Assembly (NCBI GenBank): GCA_003247835.1
Contig: QJYB01000011.1
Coordinates: 1 to 62,304 of the forward strand
Origin: Gammaproteobacteria bacterium
Lineage (GTDB): Bacteria; Pseudomonadota; Gammaproteobacteria; Pseudomonadales; Azotimanducaceae
Direction: 5' to 3'
Length of the DNA stretch: 62,304 nucleotides
Shown piece after piece: positions 27,130 to 36,919 of the stretch. The notes under the pieces are model-generated. The model saw only the letters and a program-made list of their open reading frames with translations. It did not search any database and was not told the origin of the DNA. Position 1 is the first letter of the stretch; every line of letters begins with the position of its first letter. Both the position numbers and the translations under genes were made by a program.

Positions 27130-28695
27130 TCAGGCGCTCACGTCTGCGCAGCAGACCGCGTTGCGGCCCGAGTGCTTGGCCTTGTAGAGTGCCTCGTCCG
27201 CGTGGTTCAGCACGTTTTCGAGATCCTGGGTCCGAGCACCCACCGTGGCCACGCCGATACTGGCGGTGATGCGCAGCCGGCGTGCGTCCGTGGTCGGATG
27301 GCTGATGTGGGCAATGGCCTGCCGCAGGCGCTGGGCGGTACGAACGGCGCCTATCTGATCGGTTTCCGGCAGCAGCAGGGCGAATTCCTCGCCGCCGATC
27401 CGCGCCGCGACGTCGGTGATGCGCTTCACGTCCACCGTCACGTCGGCCACTGCCCGCAGAATCTCGTCACCCGCGGTGTGACCACACTGGTCGTTCACCT
27501 TCTTGAAGTAGTCCAGATCGAACAGGAGCACGGACAGGCAGCCGCCGTGGCGACGGACCCGCTCGGTCTCCTCGGCCAGTCGCTGCATGAAGAAACGCCG
27601 GTTGTGGATGCCGGTGAGATAGTCGGTGTGAGCCAGGCGAACCAGTTCCTCCTGTGCCTGACGGAGATCGTTCTCGGTTTTGCGCCGATCCGTGATGTCA
27701 CGCAGCACGAGTACGGCATCGGCGTCGGGATTGGTGTCGTCCAGCGACGACGTACCGATGTCGTAGGCGCGGCCGCGCAGGATGGTTTCCAGCCCCTGAC
27801 CGTCGGGCCGGTCGTGCCGGGAGAGTTCCTCCATGGTCAGCGCGGTGAGAAAGCTGGTGATGAGCTTGTCGCCGAGCTCGGCACGGTTCGTTTGCAGGAT
27901 CTGCAGAGCAGACTCGTTGATGTCGACGATCATGCCCGCGGCGTTGATGACGATGACGCCATCCCTGAGCTGCTCCACGACCCGGTCGCGGACCACCGGG
28001 ATCGTTTCCAGCACGCCGAAGCGCAGTACCCCGCCGTCGAGGATCATGGCGGCTCCGGCAAAGCCCAGTGTGGTCATGTCGAACCAGGGTGCGGGATTGA
28101 GTTCGGACAGGTAGAAGAGATTGGCCAGGGCCACGACCAGGGGTGCTGCAATGACGGCGATCACCGGTTTCCAGGCACCGGTGGTATGGCCGATGGACCA
28201 GGCCAGGATGGTCGTTGCAACCACCAGCAGCCCGTAGGAGTAGACGGCGTGGACGTAGAACCATGGGCCATGCTCGGTGAGCATGCCGAACACCCCCTGT
28301 TCCTGGACGAACGTCACCCGGCTCCAGACGAGCCCGTGCCAGTCATTGGTCATGACCAGGGCAATGGTGATCATCGGCACGACGCAGATGAGGTTCAGCG
28401 CCGGCCGGGGCAGGCGCATCTGGCGCCGGGTGTAGCTGACGGCGAAGACCAGCCAGGCGACCGGGGTGAGTACGATACCGAAGTAGGCGAGCTTCGCCGC
28501 GAGCAGTTTGATGGCGGTGAGGGTGAACAGGGAGCCGACGAACTGGGCGCCGGACCAGAACATCACCGCGGCGAGCAGCGCCAGTAGAGCCTGCATGCCG
28601 GGAACCCGCCGCATCTCCCGAACACGCAGGTAGGCGCCGACACTGACCAGTGCGGCCAGCAATGGCGGTATGGACCAGATGGTTATCTGGAACAT
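27130..28695 (-). CDS. membrane diguanylate cyclase (7TM-PAS-GGDEF)
   Basis: 521 aa. Seven or eight helices in residues 1-220 match the histidine-kinase 7TM sensory domain. A PAS-like domain follows (LRDGVIVINAAGMIVDINESAL), then a GGDEF domain (DYLTGIHNRRFF, LFDLDYFKKVND, ARIGGEEFALLLP). The catalytic motif is GGEEF, an active variant, and RITD five residues before it is the product-binding inhibitory site. It should make cyclic di-GMP in response to a membrane signal. ATG 28695 starts the first helix. It is the only gene in its direction here, so it is monocistronic. Confidence 0.93.
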   Translation of the reverse strand: MFQITIWSIPPLLAALVSVGAYLRVREMRRVPGMQALLALLAAVMFWSGAQFVGSLFTLTAIKLLAAKLAYFGIVLTPVAWLVFAVSYTRRQMRLPRPALNLICVVPMITIALVMTNDWHGLVWSRVTFVQEQGVFGMLTEHGPWFYVHAVYSYGLLVVATTILAWSIGHTTGAWKPVIAVIAAPLVVALANLFYLSELNPAPWFDMTTLGFAGAAMILDGGVLRFGVLETIPVVRDRVVEQLRDGVIVINAAGMIVDINESALQILQTNRAELGDKLITSFLTALTMEELSRHDRPDGQGLETILRGRAYDIGTSSLDDTNPDADAVLVLRDITDRRKTENDLRQAQEELVRLAHTDYLTGIHNRRFFMQRLAEETERVRRHGGCLSVLLFDLDYFKKVNDQCGHTAGDEILRAVADVTVDVKRITDVAARIGGEEFALLLPETDQIGAVRTAQRLRQAIAHISHPTTDARRLRITASIGVATVGARTQDLENVLNHADEALYKAKHSGRNAVCCADVSA

Positions 28696-28887
28696 GGCAG
28701 AACGTCCGCTGTCTGCATGATCTGTCTGGCGGGCTACTTTCGGAGGCCAGAGTGGCCGATGGGTCCGCGGGCCACAATGTGCGGGCGCCCGTTCTGTGCA
28801 CCGTGTCACAGCCGGATTGCGCCCGGACCGGCCTGGCTTTGACCGGCTGCAGACGGTTAAATAGCCGGCCCGATACGCACAACCGAC

Positions 28888-29652
28888 ATGGGAAGATCTG
28901 ACAGAAACACCACGGAGTTCGACCGGTACCTTGACGAACTGGCCGCTCGTGGACCGGCCAAAACGGATCGCCCGGTCGTGGCCTACTTCGATCTGGACCG
29001 GACACTGATTGCCGGCTATTCCATCACAGCCCTGGCGCTCACCAAGATGTGGTCCGGCTCCCTGTCACCCAAGCGGATCATCTTCCATGCGGGCATCTTC
29101 CTGCACTGGGGACTCGGCCGCTCCGACTACCACCAGCTGCTGGAGTCCACGGTCCGTGGGCTGGTGGGCATGTCCGAGGCGGAGATGACCGAGCTCGGCG
29201 AGCGGGCCTTCGAGCGTCGGATCCGGCCCATCATCTATCTCGAAGGCAGACGGCTGATCGATGCGCACAAGTCCCTCGGCCACGAGGTGGTGATCATCAC
29301 GTCCGCAAGCCGCTATCAGGTGGCACCCATAGCCCGGGAGCTCGCCGTGGAGCAGATCTACTGCACGGAGCTCGAGGTCCACAACGGCGTAATCACCGGT
29401 AACGTCACACCCTGCTACGGGCCCGGCAAGAAGAAGGCGGCGGAGGTGCACACGGGCTTTCGCGAGGCGGAGCTTGGGGATGCATATTTCTACACGGACA
29501 GCAGCGAGGACCTGCCTCTGCTCGAGGAAGTCGGTCGGCCCGTCGCGGTCAATGCCAAGGCCGCCCTCGCCCGCATCGCCGCGGACCGCGGTTGGCCGCA
29601 GATCGTCTTTGAAACACAAGGTCGGGTTCTGCCGGCCAGCCGGGCGGCCTGA
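28888..29652 (+). CDS. HAD-IB family phosphatase
   Basis: 254 aa. HAD motif I is YFDLDRTLIAGYS, motif II IITSAS, the Lys in GPGKKKAAEVH and motif IV YTDSSEDLPLLEEVG. The helical cap holds HWGLGRSDYHQLLE and places it with SerB-like IB hydrolases, relatives of which dephosphorylate phosphoserine or lipid precursors such as lysophosphatidic acid. There is no obvious membrane helix. The 192-base stretch before it, up to the divergent cyclase gene, holds no convincing promoter or gene. The following GST gene begins 2 bases after its stop. Confidence 0.88.
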   Translation: MGRSDRNTTEFDRYLDELAARGPAKTDRPVVAYFDLDRTLIAGYSITALALTKMWSGSLSPKRIIFHAGIFLHWGLGRSDYHQLLESTVRGLVGMSEAEMTELGERAFERRIRPIIYLEGRRLIDAHKSLGHEVVIITSASRYQVAPIARELAVEQIYCTELEVHNGVITGNVTPCYGPGKKKAAEVHTGFREAELGDAYFYTDSSEDLPLLEEVGRPVAVNAKAALARIAADRGWPQIVFETQGRVLPASRAA

Positions 29653-29654
29653 CC

Positions 29655-30281
29655 TTGATCGAGCTGTACACCTGGCCCACGCCCAATGGTCGCAAGATTT
29701 CGATTGCCCTGGAGGAGTTCGGGCTCGACTACACGGTGCGCCCGGTGGACATCGGTGCCGGTGCGCAGAACGAACCGGAGTTCCGGGCGATCAGCCCGAA
29801 CGGCAAGATTCCCGCCATCGTCGATCGGTCGACGGGCCGGCACCTCATGGAGTCCGGCGCCATTCTGCTCTACCTGGCGGATACCCACGACGCGTTCCGG
29901 GGTGACGATTACTGGGAAACAGTGGAGTGGCTCATGCTGCAGATGGGCGGGGTGGGTCCCATGCTCGGCCAGGTGCACCACTTCCTGAAGTTCAATCCGG
30001 GCAAGGCACCCTACGCCGAGGCTCGTTACGCGGCGGAGGCGGCACGGCTCTACGCCGTGCTGGACCGTCGGCTCGCGGATCGCGACTACCTGTCCGGCAG
30101 TTATTCCATCGCCGATATTGCGACCTGGCCCTGGATTTCCCGGTTCGAGTGGCAGGGCATCGACTGGGCGCACTATCCGAGTCTCAAGCGCTGGTATGTG
30201 GACATTGCCCGCCGTCCGGCGGTGCAGCGCGGCTACGACGTGCCCGTGCACGTGAACGACATCCCGATGCCGCCAGAGTAG
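29655..30281 (+). CDS. glutathione S-transferase, nu class (YfcG/YghU-like)
   Basis: 208 aa. The N-terminus ELYTWPTPNGRKISIALEE matches YfcG-type enzymes, in which Thr9 and Asn11 handle glutathione or glutathione disulfide. Both residues are at the same positions here. SPNGKIPAIVD and ESGAILLYLAD complete the thioredoxin-like half, and SYSIADIATWPWISR the helical half. Such proteins work as disulfide-bond reductases. The start is a TTG at 29655, 2 bases after the HAD gene. No better start exists without losing the active site. Confidence 0.9.
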   Translation: MIELYTWPTPNGRKISIALEEFGLDYTVRPVDIGAGAQNEPEFRAISPNGKIPAIVDRSTGRHLMESGAILLYLADTHDAFRGDDYWETVEWLMLQMGGVGPMLGQVHHFLKFNPGKAPYAEARYAAEAARLYAVLDRRLADRDYLSGSYSIADIATWPWISRFEWQGIDWAHYPSLKRWYVDIARRPAVQRGYDVPVHVNDIPMPPE

Positions 30282-30344
30282 AATCGGCGGCCCAACGAGT
30301 TTTCGACACCAGACCAACATCATCGAGGAAAGAAGGGGGACATC

Positions 30345-31574
30345 ATGCGAGAAGCCTGGATCATCGACGCCGTCCGCTCACCGCGCGGCCGCGGCAAGGC
30401 AGGCGTCGGCTCACTGAGCGAAATCCACCCGCAGCGCTGCATGGCGCAGGTGCTGAACGGGCTCAAGGACAAGGTGGGTTTCGACCCGTCCGACATCGAG
30501 GACGTAGTCGCAGGCTGCGGCTCAGGCAGCGGTGATCATGCCCACGACATCGCCCGCATGTCCGTGCTCGACGCCGGCTGGCCGCTGACCACCACCGGGG
30601 TCACGCTGCACCGATTCTGCGGCAGCGGGCAGCAGGCCGTGACCTTCGCCGCCATGGGGGTGATGTCCGGGCACCAGGAGGCGGTGATCGGCGGCGGGGT
30701 GGAGTTCATGTCCCGCTACTCGCCGACCCACGCGGACGGCTTTCACGCCAACAATGAGCACCTGCTCGGTCTGCACCCGCAGGTGCCGCAGGGCATCTCG
30801 GCAGACCTCATCGCCACCATCGAAGGATTCAGCCGCGAGGACGTGGATGCGTACGCGGTTGAGAGCCAGAAGCGGGCCGAGCGGTCCATTGCCGAAGGCC
30901 GTTTCAGGAATGCGCTCATCCCCATCTACCACAACGACGGTCAGCTGGCGCTCGACCACGACGAGCATCCGCGTCCGGGCACGACGCTGGAAAGCCTGGC
31001 GGGCCTGAAGGCGTCCTTCGAGGCCATGGGGGCATATCACGCGCCCGGCTTCCCAGCCGCCTTCGACGAGATGGCCAAAGCCAAGTACCCCCAGGTGAGC
31101 GGAATCAACCACGTACATCATGCGGGCAACTCCTCCGGTGTGGTGGACGGCGCCAGCGCCGTGCTGATCACCAGCCCGGACTATGCCAAGGCTCACGGTC
31201 TCAAGCCCCGGGCGCGCATCCGGATGACAGCCACGGCCGGCACGGAACCGCTGATCATGCTCACCGCACCGGCGCCAGCGGCTGAGCGCTGTCTGAAGAA
31301 AGCCGGCATGAGCAAAAACGACATCGATCTCTGGGAGATCAATGAGGCCTTCGCCTCGGTGGTGCTCAAGTTCATGAAGGACATGGGCGTGGACCACTCC
31401 GTGGTGAACATTGATGGCGGTGCCATCGCCCTGGGTCATCCCATCGGCGCCACCGGCGGCATGCTGATAGGCACCGCGGTGGATCAGCTCGAGCGGGAAG
31501 ACAAGGAGACGGCGCTGATCGCCATGTGCACGGGTGGTGGTATGGGTACCGCCACCATCATCGAGCGGATCTGA
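30345..31574 (+). CDS. acetyl-CoA C-acetyltransferase (thiolase)
   Basis: 409 aa. The catalytic Cys is in [10 protein letters not shown] (C92), the substrate His in [14 protein letters not shown] and the second Cys in [25 protein letters not shown] and [12 protein letters not shown] are family constants. It condenses or cleaves 3-ketoacyl-CoA, in beta-oxidation or polyhydroxyalkanoate synthesis. A 63-base gap and a GGAAAGAAGGGGG ribosome site precede the ATG. A hairpin follows its stop. Chain-length preference cannot be told. Confidence 0.92.
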   Translation: MREAWIIDAVRSPRGRGKAGVGSLSEIHPQRCMAQVLNGLKDKVGFDPSDIEDVVAGCGSGSGDHAHDIARMSVLDAGWPLTTTGVTLHRFCGSGQQAVTFAAMGVMSGHQEAVIGGGVEFMSRYSPTHADGFHANNEHLLGLHPQVPQGISADLIATIEGFSREDVDAYAVESQKRAERSIAEGRFRNALIPIYHNDGQLALDHDEHPRPGTTLESLAGLKASFEAMGAYHAPGFPAAFDEMAKAKYPQVSGINHVHHAGNSSGVVDGASAVLITSPDYAKAHGLKPRARIRMTATAGTEPLIMLTAPAPAAERCLKKAGMSKNDIDLWEINEAFASVVLKFMKDMGVDHSVVNIDGGAIALGHPIGATGGMLIGTAVDQLEREDKETALIAMCTGGGMGTATIIERI

Positions 31575-31597
31575 GCCTCCGGTCGGGATAGAGAGCC

Positions 31598-31627
31598 GGC
31601 TCCGGGATCTCAGCCGATCCCCGAGCC
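31598..31627. terminator. hairpin between convergent thiolase and HIT genes
   Basis: GGCTC-C-GGGATC (31598-31609), a six-base loop and GATCCC-C-GAGCC (31616-31627) form an 11-pair stem with one C-C mismatch. It follows the thiolase stop by 23 bases and overlaps the end of the convergent HIT gene. There is no U tract, so it is a candidate bidirectional terminator or mRNA end protector rather than a classic one. Confidence 0.45.
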
Positions 31628-32020
31628 GATTGCATCCAGCAGCTCGCGGGCCTTTGCCGCTTCATACGGTACCGCGGCACCCGATCCCCACACCGGACCC
31701 GGCCAGGCGGCATCCGCCGGATGCCGACCGACCACGTGCACGTGCAGCTGCGGCACCCGATTCCCCAGCGCACCGACGTTGATCTTGGTGATGCCTGGCA
31801 GCGCGAGCAGGCAGCGCGATACGCGATCCATCTCGTCGAAGAAGGGCAGCCGCGCCTCGGCGGGCAGGTGGTGCCATTCCGTGAGTCCGGGGAGCTGGGG
31901 CACCAGGATGCACCACGGAAACCGGGCGTCGTTCATCAGCAGTAGCTCGGACACCGGCAGGGTCGCGATGGGCAGGGTGTCGGCACTCAGCACCGGATGC
32001 AGCAGAAAGCTTTCGCTCAT
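31610..32020 (-). CDS. HIT family protein
   Basis: 136 aa. The histidine-triad region is PQLHVHVVGR, with KINVGALGN before it and the preceding FPWCILVPQLPGLTEWHHL. Members of this short-motif branch are nucleotide hydrolases or transferases. The substrate is unknown. Its ATG overlaps the stop of the DUF3604 gene by 4 bases, so the two are co-translated. Convergent with the thiolase. Confidence 0.85.
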   Translation of the reverse strand: MSESFLLHPVLSADTLPIATLPVSELLLMNDARFPWCILVPQLPGLTEWHHLPAEARLPFFDEMDRVSRCLLALPGITKINVGALGNRVPQLHVHVVGRHPADAAWPGPVWGSGAAVPYEAAKARELLDAIGSGIG

Positions 32021-34599
32021 CGCGGTGGGAAGCCGCCAACCCAGACCGGGCTCGACCAGGCCAGGGCATCATCCACCTGCCGTATGCGGACGAAGTAGTA
32101 GTCGCCCTGCATCGGGGAGCTGTCCTCGACCTCGAATACCACATCCTTTTCGCCCTCGCTGATGAGGCGCCGCAGCACCACCCGGTCCACGTAGTCCGTG
32201 GCCGGCACGTCCCGCTCCAGCCGTCCCTGTGTGAGCCCGGCGAGCTCGAGCTCCACACGTCCACCCGGTGCCTGCTGTGGCGGGCGATACAACGGCGGTG
32301 CGCCACCGGTCTCCTCGGTATCCTCGAGCTCGAGCACGAGGCTCGTCGAGCGGCGCGCGCCGGATAGAACGAGCTTCATGGAGCTCGTATCCCCCCGCGT
32401 GAGGGTGCTGAACCGCACCCGGTTCGGGGCATCCTCGTCGCGCTCGACGTACTGGAACAGACTGTTGTGGAAGTCCATGCCGCGGATCTCATCGAGGGTA
32501 CCGTTCCTGACCGTGAGCGTTCCCCGCCAGTGACGCCAGCCGCGGGGATTGTCGCCGGGGTGGTATGGCCTCGAGTCGGACGAGAAGCTGAGCAGCAACT
32601 TTTCGGACTCACTCACCGGCCGCGCCGTGTCGGTCAGGTAATCCCGGCTCCAGATCGGCTCGTCGTTGCGGAACACCGTCACGCTCTCGATGGGCGCGGA
32701 GCCGATCACCCGTCCGCTGACCACCCGATCCGGTGCGAACGGCGCGCGGCTGCCCATGCCGAAGCCGTTGACGGATAAGTCCAGGATGATCCGGTCACCG
32801 GTGGTGGCGTAGGCTTTCAGTGCGCGCATGCCGTCGAAGATGGCGTCGGTCGTCTTCTCAGGAGCCAGGATGGCGCCGAGGCCACCCCGCTGCGCCAGAC
32901 TGCCGTTGATCGGTGCCGAGTAGCCCGGCTGACTGAGATGGTTGTCTGAAGCGGCGACGAACCCGACCCGGTGACCGTGGTTCAGATACATGCGACCGAA
33001 CCACTCGAAGTTGCCGTGCATGGAAGCGATCTCCACCAGCGGCTCGAGCTCCGGATCGCTCTGGCGGTAGTCGCCCGCCTGGTGAGCGTGGGGAATGACC
33101 ACCACGTCGTCCGTGTCTGCCGCCTCACGCAGACCCTGATACAGGCGGGACAGGGTGGGGTAGAACTGTACCGGGATGCGGTTCCTGCCCTGCGGGGTTC
33201 GGTAGAGCACGTTGTGATGTCCGCCCTGCAGGTTGCGCACCGTCCATTCGTAGCCGAGGTAGGCGATGAAGGCGCCTTCCTCCGTGAAGCGGCTGACGTT
33301 GTCGCGCAGCACCTCCCATTCCGCATCGTCCATCCAGATGTCGTGCTCGGAGTGAGTCACGAAGTCGAGGCGCGCGTCGTCGCGGGCCCAGGTCATGAAC
33401 CGTTCCGGCGTTCCGATCCCTTCCGCAAATCCCGAATGACCGTGGGTGTCTCCCCAGTAGATACGGTCCGGGTGGTCCGCGCTGACCAGGATCGGATTCA
33501 CGGCACCCTGCACCGAGTCGTCCCGGGTCGCAAGCGTCAGGTGGTAGGCGCCGGGATCGTCCAGGGTGAGCTCCACCAGGCTGATTGCGCTGTCGCTGGC
33601 CGGCAGCCGGGCGAGCACGGTCTCGCCATTGCGCACGACCACCGGTGGGTGGCCGTTTCTGGCGCGATTGAGGTAGATGTCCTGGCCACGCACGGACAGC
33701 GTGAAGGGCTCCCCGGGCCGCACCACGGACGGCGCGAATCCGTGCAGACCCGCGAATTCCCGACCGGTCACGACGATCGGCTGGATGGGCAGGGTGAGGA
33801 AGGGTTCTTCCGCGTTGAAGGCCAGATACAGGGGCAGCGGCATCCGGTCGCTGGAGAAGTCGGCCATGAGGAATCCGCGGCTGCCACGGCGGGTGTCGCC
33901 GTAGGTGATGGTCACCCTGTCGCCGGGGACCAGGGTGCCCGTGGCCAGACGGTAGACCAGCGCCGGCAGCTGGCCCCGGAAGCCACCGTGCATGCCGGCC
34001 ATGGGGGCGGAATCCACGGCGAACCCCACGGTGGGATTGGAGCTCTCGATGCTGATGTAGTTGTCCGCTGACGGATCCCGCGTCTGCCAGACGCCATAGT
34101 TGGGCATGAAGTGCCGGGCGACCAGGAAACCGCCACCGGGCTGGATCGGCCGGGATCCTACCGTATAGGTCTGATGGATGGTCACGAAGCTCCTGGCTTC
34201 GAACGGACCGGTATCGGCAGCGAGCGTGCCGATGGCATCCGGAGATTCGTCGAGCAGCGTCATCTCGAAGATGAAGGCGTCCACGGCGCCGGCGAGCCGG
34301 GGTGTATCCGCGTAGGCGAACACTGCGCCCACCGCCTGGGTCAGGTTCACCGGCAGCGTGCCGCCGCTCATCGCGTAGGCGTTGGCCCAGTCCCACAGAA
34401 TTCGGGCACGCTCCTCCAGGTTCAGATCGTCGGTGGGCAGATAGTCCACGTCGACCTTGAGCTTCTCCACGCGCGCCCGGAGGTCAGGACTCAGGTAGTC
34501 GGCGTCCGCGGCCTCGAGGGGTGGGGCGAGCAGCCAGAGGCAGAACAGGAACGCTCCTGACAAAAGAACTAACGGTCGTGTTACCGGTGATTTCTGCAT
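32017..34599 (-). CDS. exported DUF3604 protein with PHP-like metal site
   Basis: 860 aa with a Sec signal peptide (LVLLSGAFLFCLWLLAPPLEA). DUF3604 hallmarks are YWGDTHGHSGFAEG, DFVTHSEHDIW, VVIPHAHQAGDY and GFVAASDNHLSQPG. These His/Asp clusters resemble the PHP phosphoesterase metal centre. The first 350 residues form beta-rich domains and the last 250 are beta-sandwich-like. It is probably a periplasmic metal-dependent hydrolase. Homologues are common in marine gammaproteobacteria, but the reaction is not known to me. It is divergent from the diiron operon with 117 bases between, and co-translated with the HIT gene. Confidence 0.88.
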   Translation of the reverse strand: MQKSPVTRPLVLLSGAFLFCLWLLAPPLEAADADYLSPDLRARVEKLKVDVDYLPTDDLNLEERARILWDWANAYAMSGGTLPVNLTQAVGAVFAYADTPRLAGAVDAFIFEMTLLDESPDAIGTLAADTGPFEARSFVTIHQTYTVGSRPIQPGGGFLVARHFMPNYGVWQTRDPSADNYISIESSNPTVGFAVDSAPMAGMHGGFRGQLPALVYRLATGTLVPGDRVTITYGDTRRGSRGFLMADFSSDRMPLPLYLAFNAEEPFLTLPIQPIVVTGREFAGLHGFAPSVVRPGEPFTLSVRGQDIYLNRARNGHPPVVVRNGETVLARLPASDSAISLVELTLDDPGAYHLTLATRDDSVQGAVNPILVSADHPDRIYWGDTHGHSGFAEGIGTPERFMTWARDDARLDFVTHSEHDIWMDDAEWEVLRDNVSRFTEEGAFIAYLGYEWTVRNLQGGHHNVLYRTPQGRNRIPVQFYPTLSRLYQGLREAADTDDVVVIPHAHQAGDYRQSDPELEPLVEIASMHGNFEWFGRMYLNHGHRVGFVAASDNHLSQPGYSAPINGSLAQRGGLGAILAPEKTTDAIFDGMRALKAYATTGDRIILDLSVNGFGMGSRAPFAPDRVVSGRVIGSAPIESVTVFRNDEPIWSRDYLTDTARPVSESEKLLLSFSSDSRPYHPGDNPRGWRHWRGTLTVRNGTLDEIRGMDFHNSLFQYVERDEDAPNRVRFSTLTRGDTSSMKLVLSGARRSTSLVLELEDTEETGGAPPLYRPPQQAPGGRVELELAGLTQGRLERDVPATDYVDRVVLRRLISEGEKDVVFEVEDSSPMQGDYYFVRIRQVDDALAWSSPVWVGGFPPR

Positions 34600-34716
34600 G
34601 CGTTCCTCCTCCCGACCGGTGTAGTTTAGTCAGGCTGGTTTCGGCCCAGCAAATGGGCTAAGTTGGACTGCTCAGGACTTCGGGAGGCCCGGCGGCACAA
34701 ACGCCGGGAAATGCGA

Positions 34717-35784
34717 ATGGAACAGGTGGAAGGCTTCCGGGAGGAACCGCTCAAGCTCGACTGGATGGACCGGCAGGGCGAGTGGGGCATGCATGCAACC
34801 ACGAGCAAGCAGGGGCTGACGCTGGCCGACATTCAGATCGGCAGCTACGGCGACGCGCCGGATTTCAGCGACAACATGACCGGTCGACCGAGAGGTGCCG
34901 GTGTCAGGAACAACTCCTATCGGATCGGCGGCTATTCGGTCCGTTCCAAGAGTGAGATCTGGCTCGACAATGCTTCGTTCCTGTACGAGGAGGCGCTGCA
35001 GCGGCAGTGGAGCTCCGCCACGGACGTACCCTGGCATACCATCGAGCCGCTTCCTGACGACATCGAAGAGGCGGAGTGCGAGCTGGCCACCTTTCTCACC
35101 GAGGTCGAGTTCGTTGCCGGCGACGTGCCGGCCCGCTGGATCTCCCAGACCACACCCGACTACTTCGAGCCGCGCAACGTGCTGCTCGCCCAGGTGATGG
35201 ACGAATCCCGGCACATGGACGTCTTCCGCAAGCGGGCACTGGCCAATGGTGGCGGTCTGATGCAGGCCACCGGCGGTACTGCCGGTGTGGTGGGCAGCAT
35301 CGACCTGGCGCGGGACTTCACCGAGATGTCCTCCCGGTTGCACATCTCCGGCGAAGGCGCGGTGCTCACCATCTTCCGCATGGGCGAGCTCATGGCATAC
35401 AACGAGGCCGAGAAGGCAATCTACCGGCTGTGTGCTCAGGACGAGGCCCGTCACGTGGCCTTCGGTGTCATGCACATGCGCTACATGGCGGAAACCGCGC
35501 CGGAACGCCGGGAAGAGATCGAGTGCTATCTCGACGAGGCGGAGCGGCAGATTCTGGCAGGTTCACAGAACCCGGCCGGCGCCCAGACCGCCAGCTCCGA
35601 AGCGCTGGCCATTCTGCTGGGCGGCGGCAAGGATCAGTATGACGAGGGCTTCCGGAAGCTCATGGCGATCCGCAAGCGCCAGGTCCAGGAGTACATCAAG
35701 CGTGTGAAGTCGGCCGGTTTCGGCGAGCGGTTCGAGAACGGCCGCTCCAACCTCTTGGGCATGATCCAGGCCAGCGCTGCCTGA
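34717..35784 (+). CDS. diiron ferritin-like protein, probable oxygenase catalytic subunit
   Basis: 355 aa. Two copies of the EX(28-37)DExRH signature of ribonucleotide reductase R2 and bacterial multicomponent monooxygenases are seen. They are E131-X30-DESRH (D162, E163, H166) and E213-X28-DEARH (D242, E243, H246). That provides four Glu and two His ligands, a complete carboxylate-bridged diiron site; E129 is an alternative first ligand. The N-terminal 100 residues include KLDW at 13-16 and GSYGDAPDFSDN. I do not recognise a named family. The start ATG 34717 is chosen for GGGA 7 bases upstream; ATG 34711 and TTG 34663 are alternatives. It leads a four-gene operon. Confidence 0.8.
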   Translation: MEQVEGFREEPLKLDWMDRQGEWGMHATTSKQGLTLADIQIGSYGDAPDFSDNMTGRPRGAGVRNNSYRIGGYSVRSKSEIWLDNASFLYEEALQRQWSSATDVPWHTIEPLPDDIEEAECELATFLTEVEFVAGDVPARWISQTTPDYFEPRNVLLAQVMDESRHMDVFRKRALANGGGLMQATGGTAGVVGSIDLARDFTEMSSRLHISGEGAVLTIFRMGELMAYNEAEKAIYRLCAQDEARHVAFGVMHMRYMAETAPERREEIECYLDEAERQILAGSQNPAGAQTASSEALAILLGGGKDQYDEGFRKLMAIRKRQVQEYIKRVKSAGFGERFENGRSNLLGMIQASAA

Positions 35785-35824
35785 TCCGGTCGAACCAGCG
35801 GCGACAGAAGTAAAGGGGGGCGCC

Positions 35825-36919
35825 ATGGCGAGAGCCAAAGCGAGTCAGGCGGCGAAGGAAAGCGAAACCGGTCATCCGGGCGCCATAGAGGGCATTCCGC
35901 AGCCCAAGCTGGACTGGCGGGGACGCAGCAACCAGTGGGGCACCCGGGTCAAACCGGGCAAGCATGGCCTGCGGCTGGGAGACATCAACGTCGGCATCTA
36001 CGGCGAGATTCCCGATCAGTGGCAGGACCAGACCCGCAATCCGCGCGGTGCCATTCCGAAGAAGGGCGTGCCACCGCTCGGATATGCCATCCGCGACAAG
36101 TCGGATCTGTGGGCGGAAAGCGCCGCGGATCTCTACGAGGAAGCCATCCAGCGTCGCTGGGCGCCGGCGACCGATATTCCCTGGGCAGCTGTAACACCGC
36201 TCAACGAAGGTCTCGAGCGGGCGATCTGTCAGGTCTGTACCGAGCTCTGTCAGTACGCCAACTGCGACATCGAAACCATCTCCAGCTGGCAGCACCAGAT
36301 GGCCTACGGCTACCACGAGGTGAAGCAGTATCTGGCAACCGCCTCCTTCGACGCAGCGCGGCAGTTCGAGGCGTTCCGCAAGCGGGCGCTGGTGGGCGGC
36401 GGCGGTCTGGGCCTGGAGGGGCCGGGTGAGGTGAACCGGATGATTCTGGAAAGCCGCGGCGGCTGGACGGAGGCGGTGACCTATCTGTTCCTGCTGCGTG
36501 GCACGTTCACCACTACCATGCTCCGCTATCTGGAAAAACACGCCTACAACGAGGCGGAGGCGCGCCTTTACCGCTACGCGCTGCAGGACAAGGCGCGGCA
36601 CATGACCTACGGGCTCGAGCACCTGCAGTACGCCTGCGCACATCAGGAGGACATGAGCCTGATCATGCAGCAGCTGCTGTTCATCGGCGACCGGATCTTC
36701 GCCAGGGAGCTCAAGGATCACGTGCTCCGGGAGGCGCTGGCCGTGGTCTTCGCCGGAGGCATCGAGCATGCCGGCACGGCGGGTATGGCCGAGTATCGTC
36801 GGATGATGGGCGATTTCATGCGGGCCTACGTCGATACCTGCGAGTGGCTGGGCGTCAAACGCAATCCGGAGCTCATGCCTCGTGAGATGACCCAGTATCT
36901 GGTGGCGGAGGGATCCTGA
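35825..36919 (+). CDS. diiron-site-deficient paralogue, probable structural subunit
   Basis: 364 aa and clearly related to the protein before it along its length (KLDWRGRSNQWG, YGEIPDQW, DKSDLWAESAADLYEEA, TDIPW, FRKRALVGGGGL, AYNEAEARLYRYA). The metal ligands are lost: DESRH became DAARQ (176-180), DEARH became DKARH (255-259), E213 is Gly226, and no Glu aligns with E131 without a gap. The Asp and Arg of each motif remain. This is how the non-catalytic beta subunit of monooxygenases, or PaaC beside PaaA, relates to its active partner. It has an extra 20-residue N-terminus, a strong AAAGGGGGG ribosome site, and overlaps the next gene by one base. Confidence 0.8.
   Translation: MARAKASQAAKESETGHPGAIEGIPQPKLDWRGRSNQWGTRVKPGKHGLRLGDINVGIYGEIPDQWQDQTRNPRGAIPKKGVPPLGYAIRDKSDLWAESAADLYEEAIQRRWAPATDIPWAAVTPLNEGLERAICQVCTELCQYANCDIETISSWQHQMAYGYHEVKQYLATASFDAARQFEAFRKRALVGGGGLGLEGPGEVNRMILESRGGWTEAVTYLFLLRGTFTTTMLRYLEKHAYNEAEARLYRYALQDKARHMTYGLEHLQYACAHQEDMSLIMQQLLFIGDRIFARELKDHVLREALAVVFAGGIEHAGTAGMAEYRRMMGDFMRAYVDTCEWLGVKRNPELMPREMTQYLVAEGS

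Noticed and set aside
32971..34071. Long open frame opposite the DUF3604 gene
   Set aside because: It mirrors a well-supported 860-aa gene; its His/Arg/Gly-rich translation has no domain and is typical of antisense frames in GC-rich DNA. The same holds for 772-2190 (minus) and 24066-25286 (minus).
34717..36919. PaaA/PaaC phenylacetyl-CoA epoxidase or a standard multicomponent monooxygenase
   Set aside because: The motif pattern and the active/inactive pairing are alike, but the N-terminal 100 residues and motif surroundings differ, and no PaaB/D/E, reductase or Rieske genes are present.
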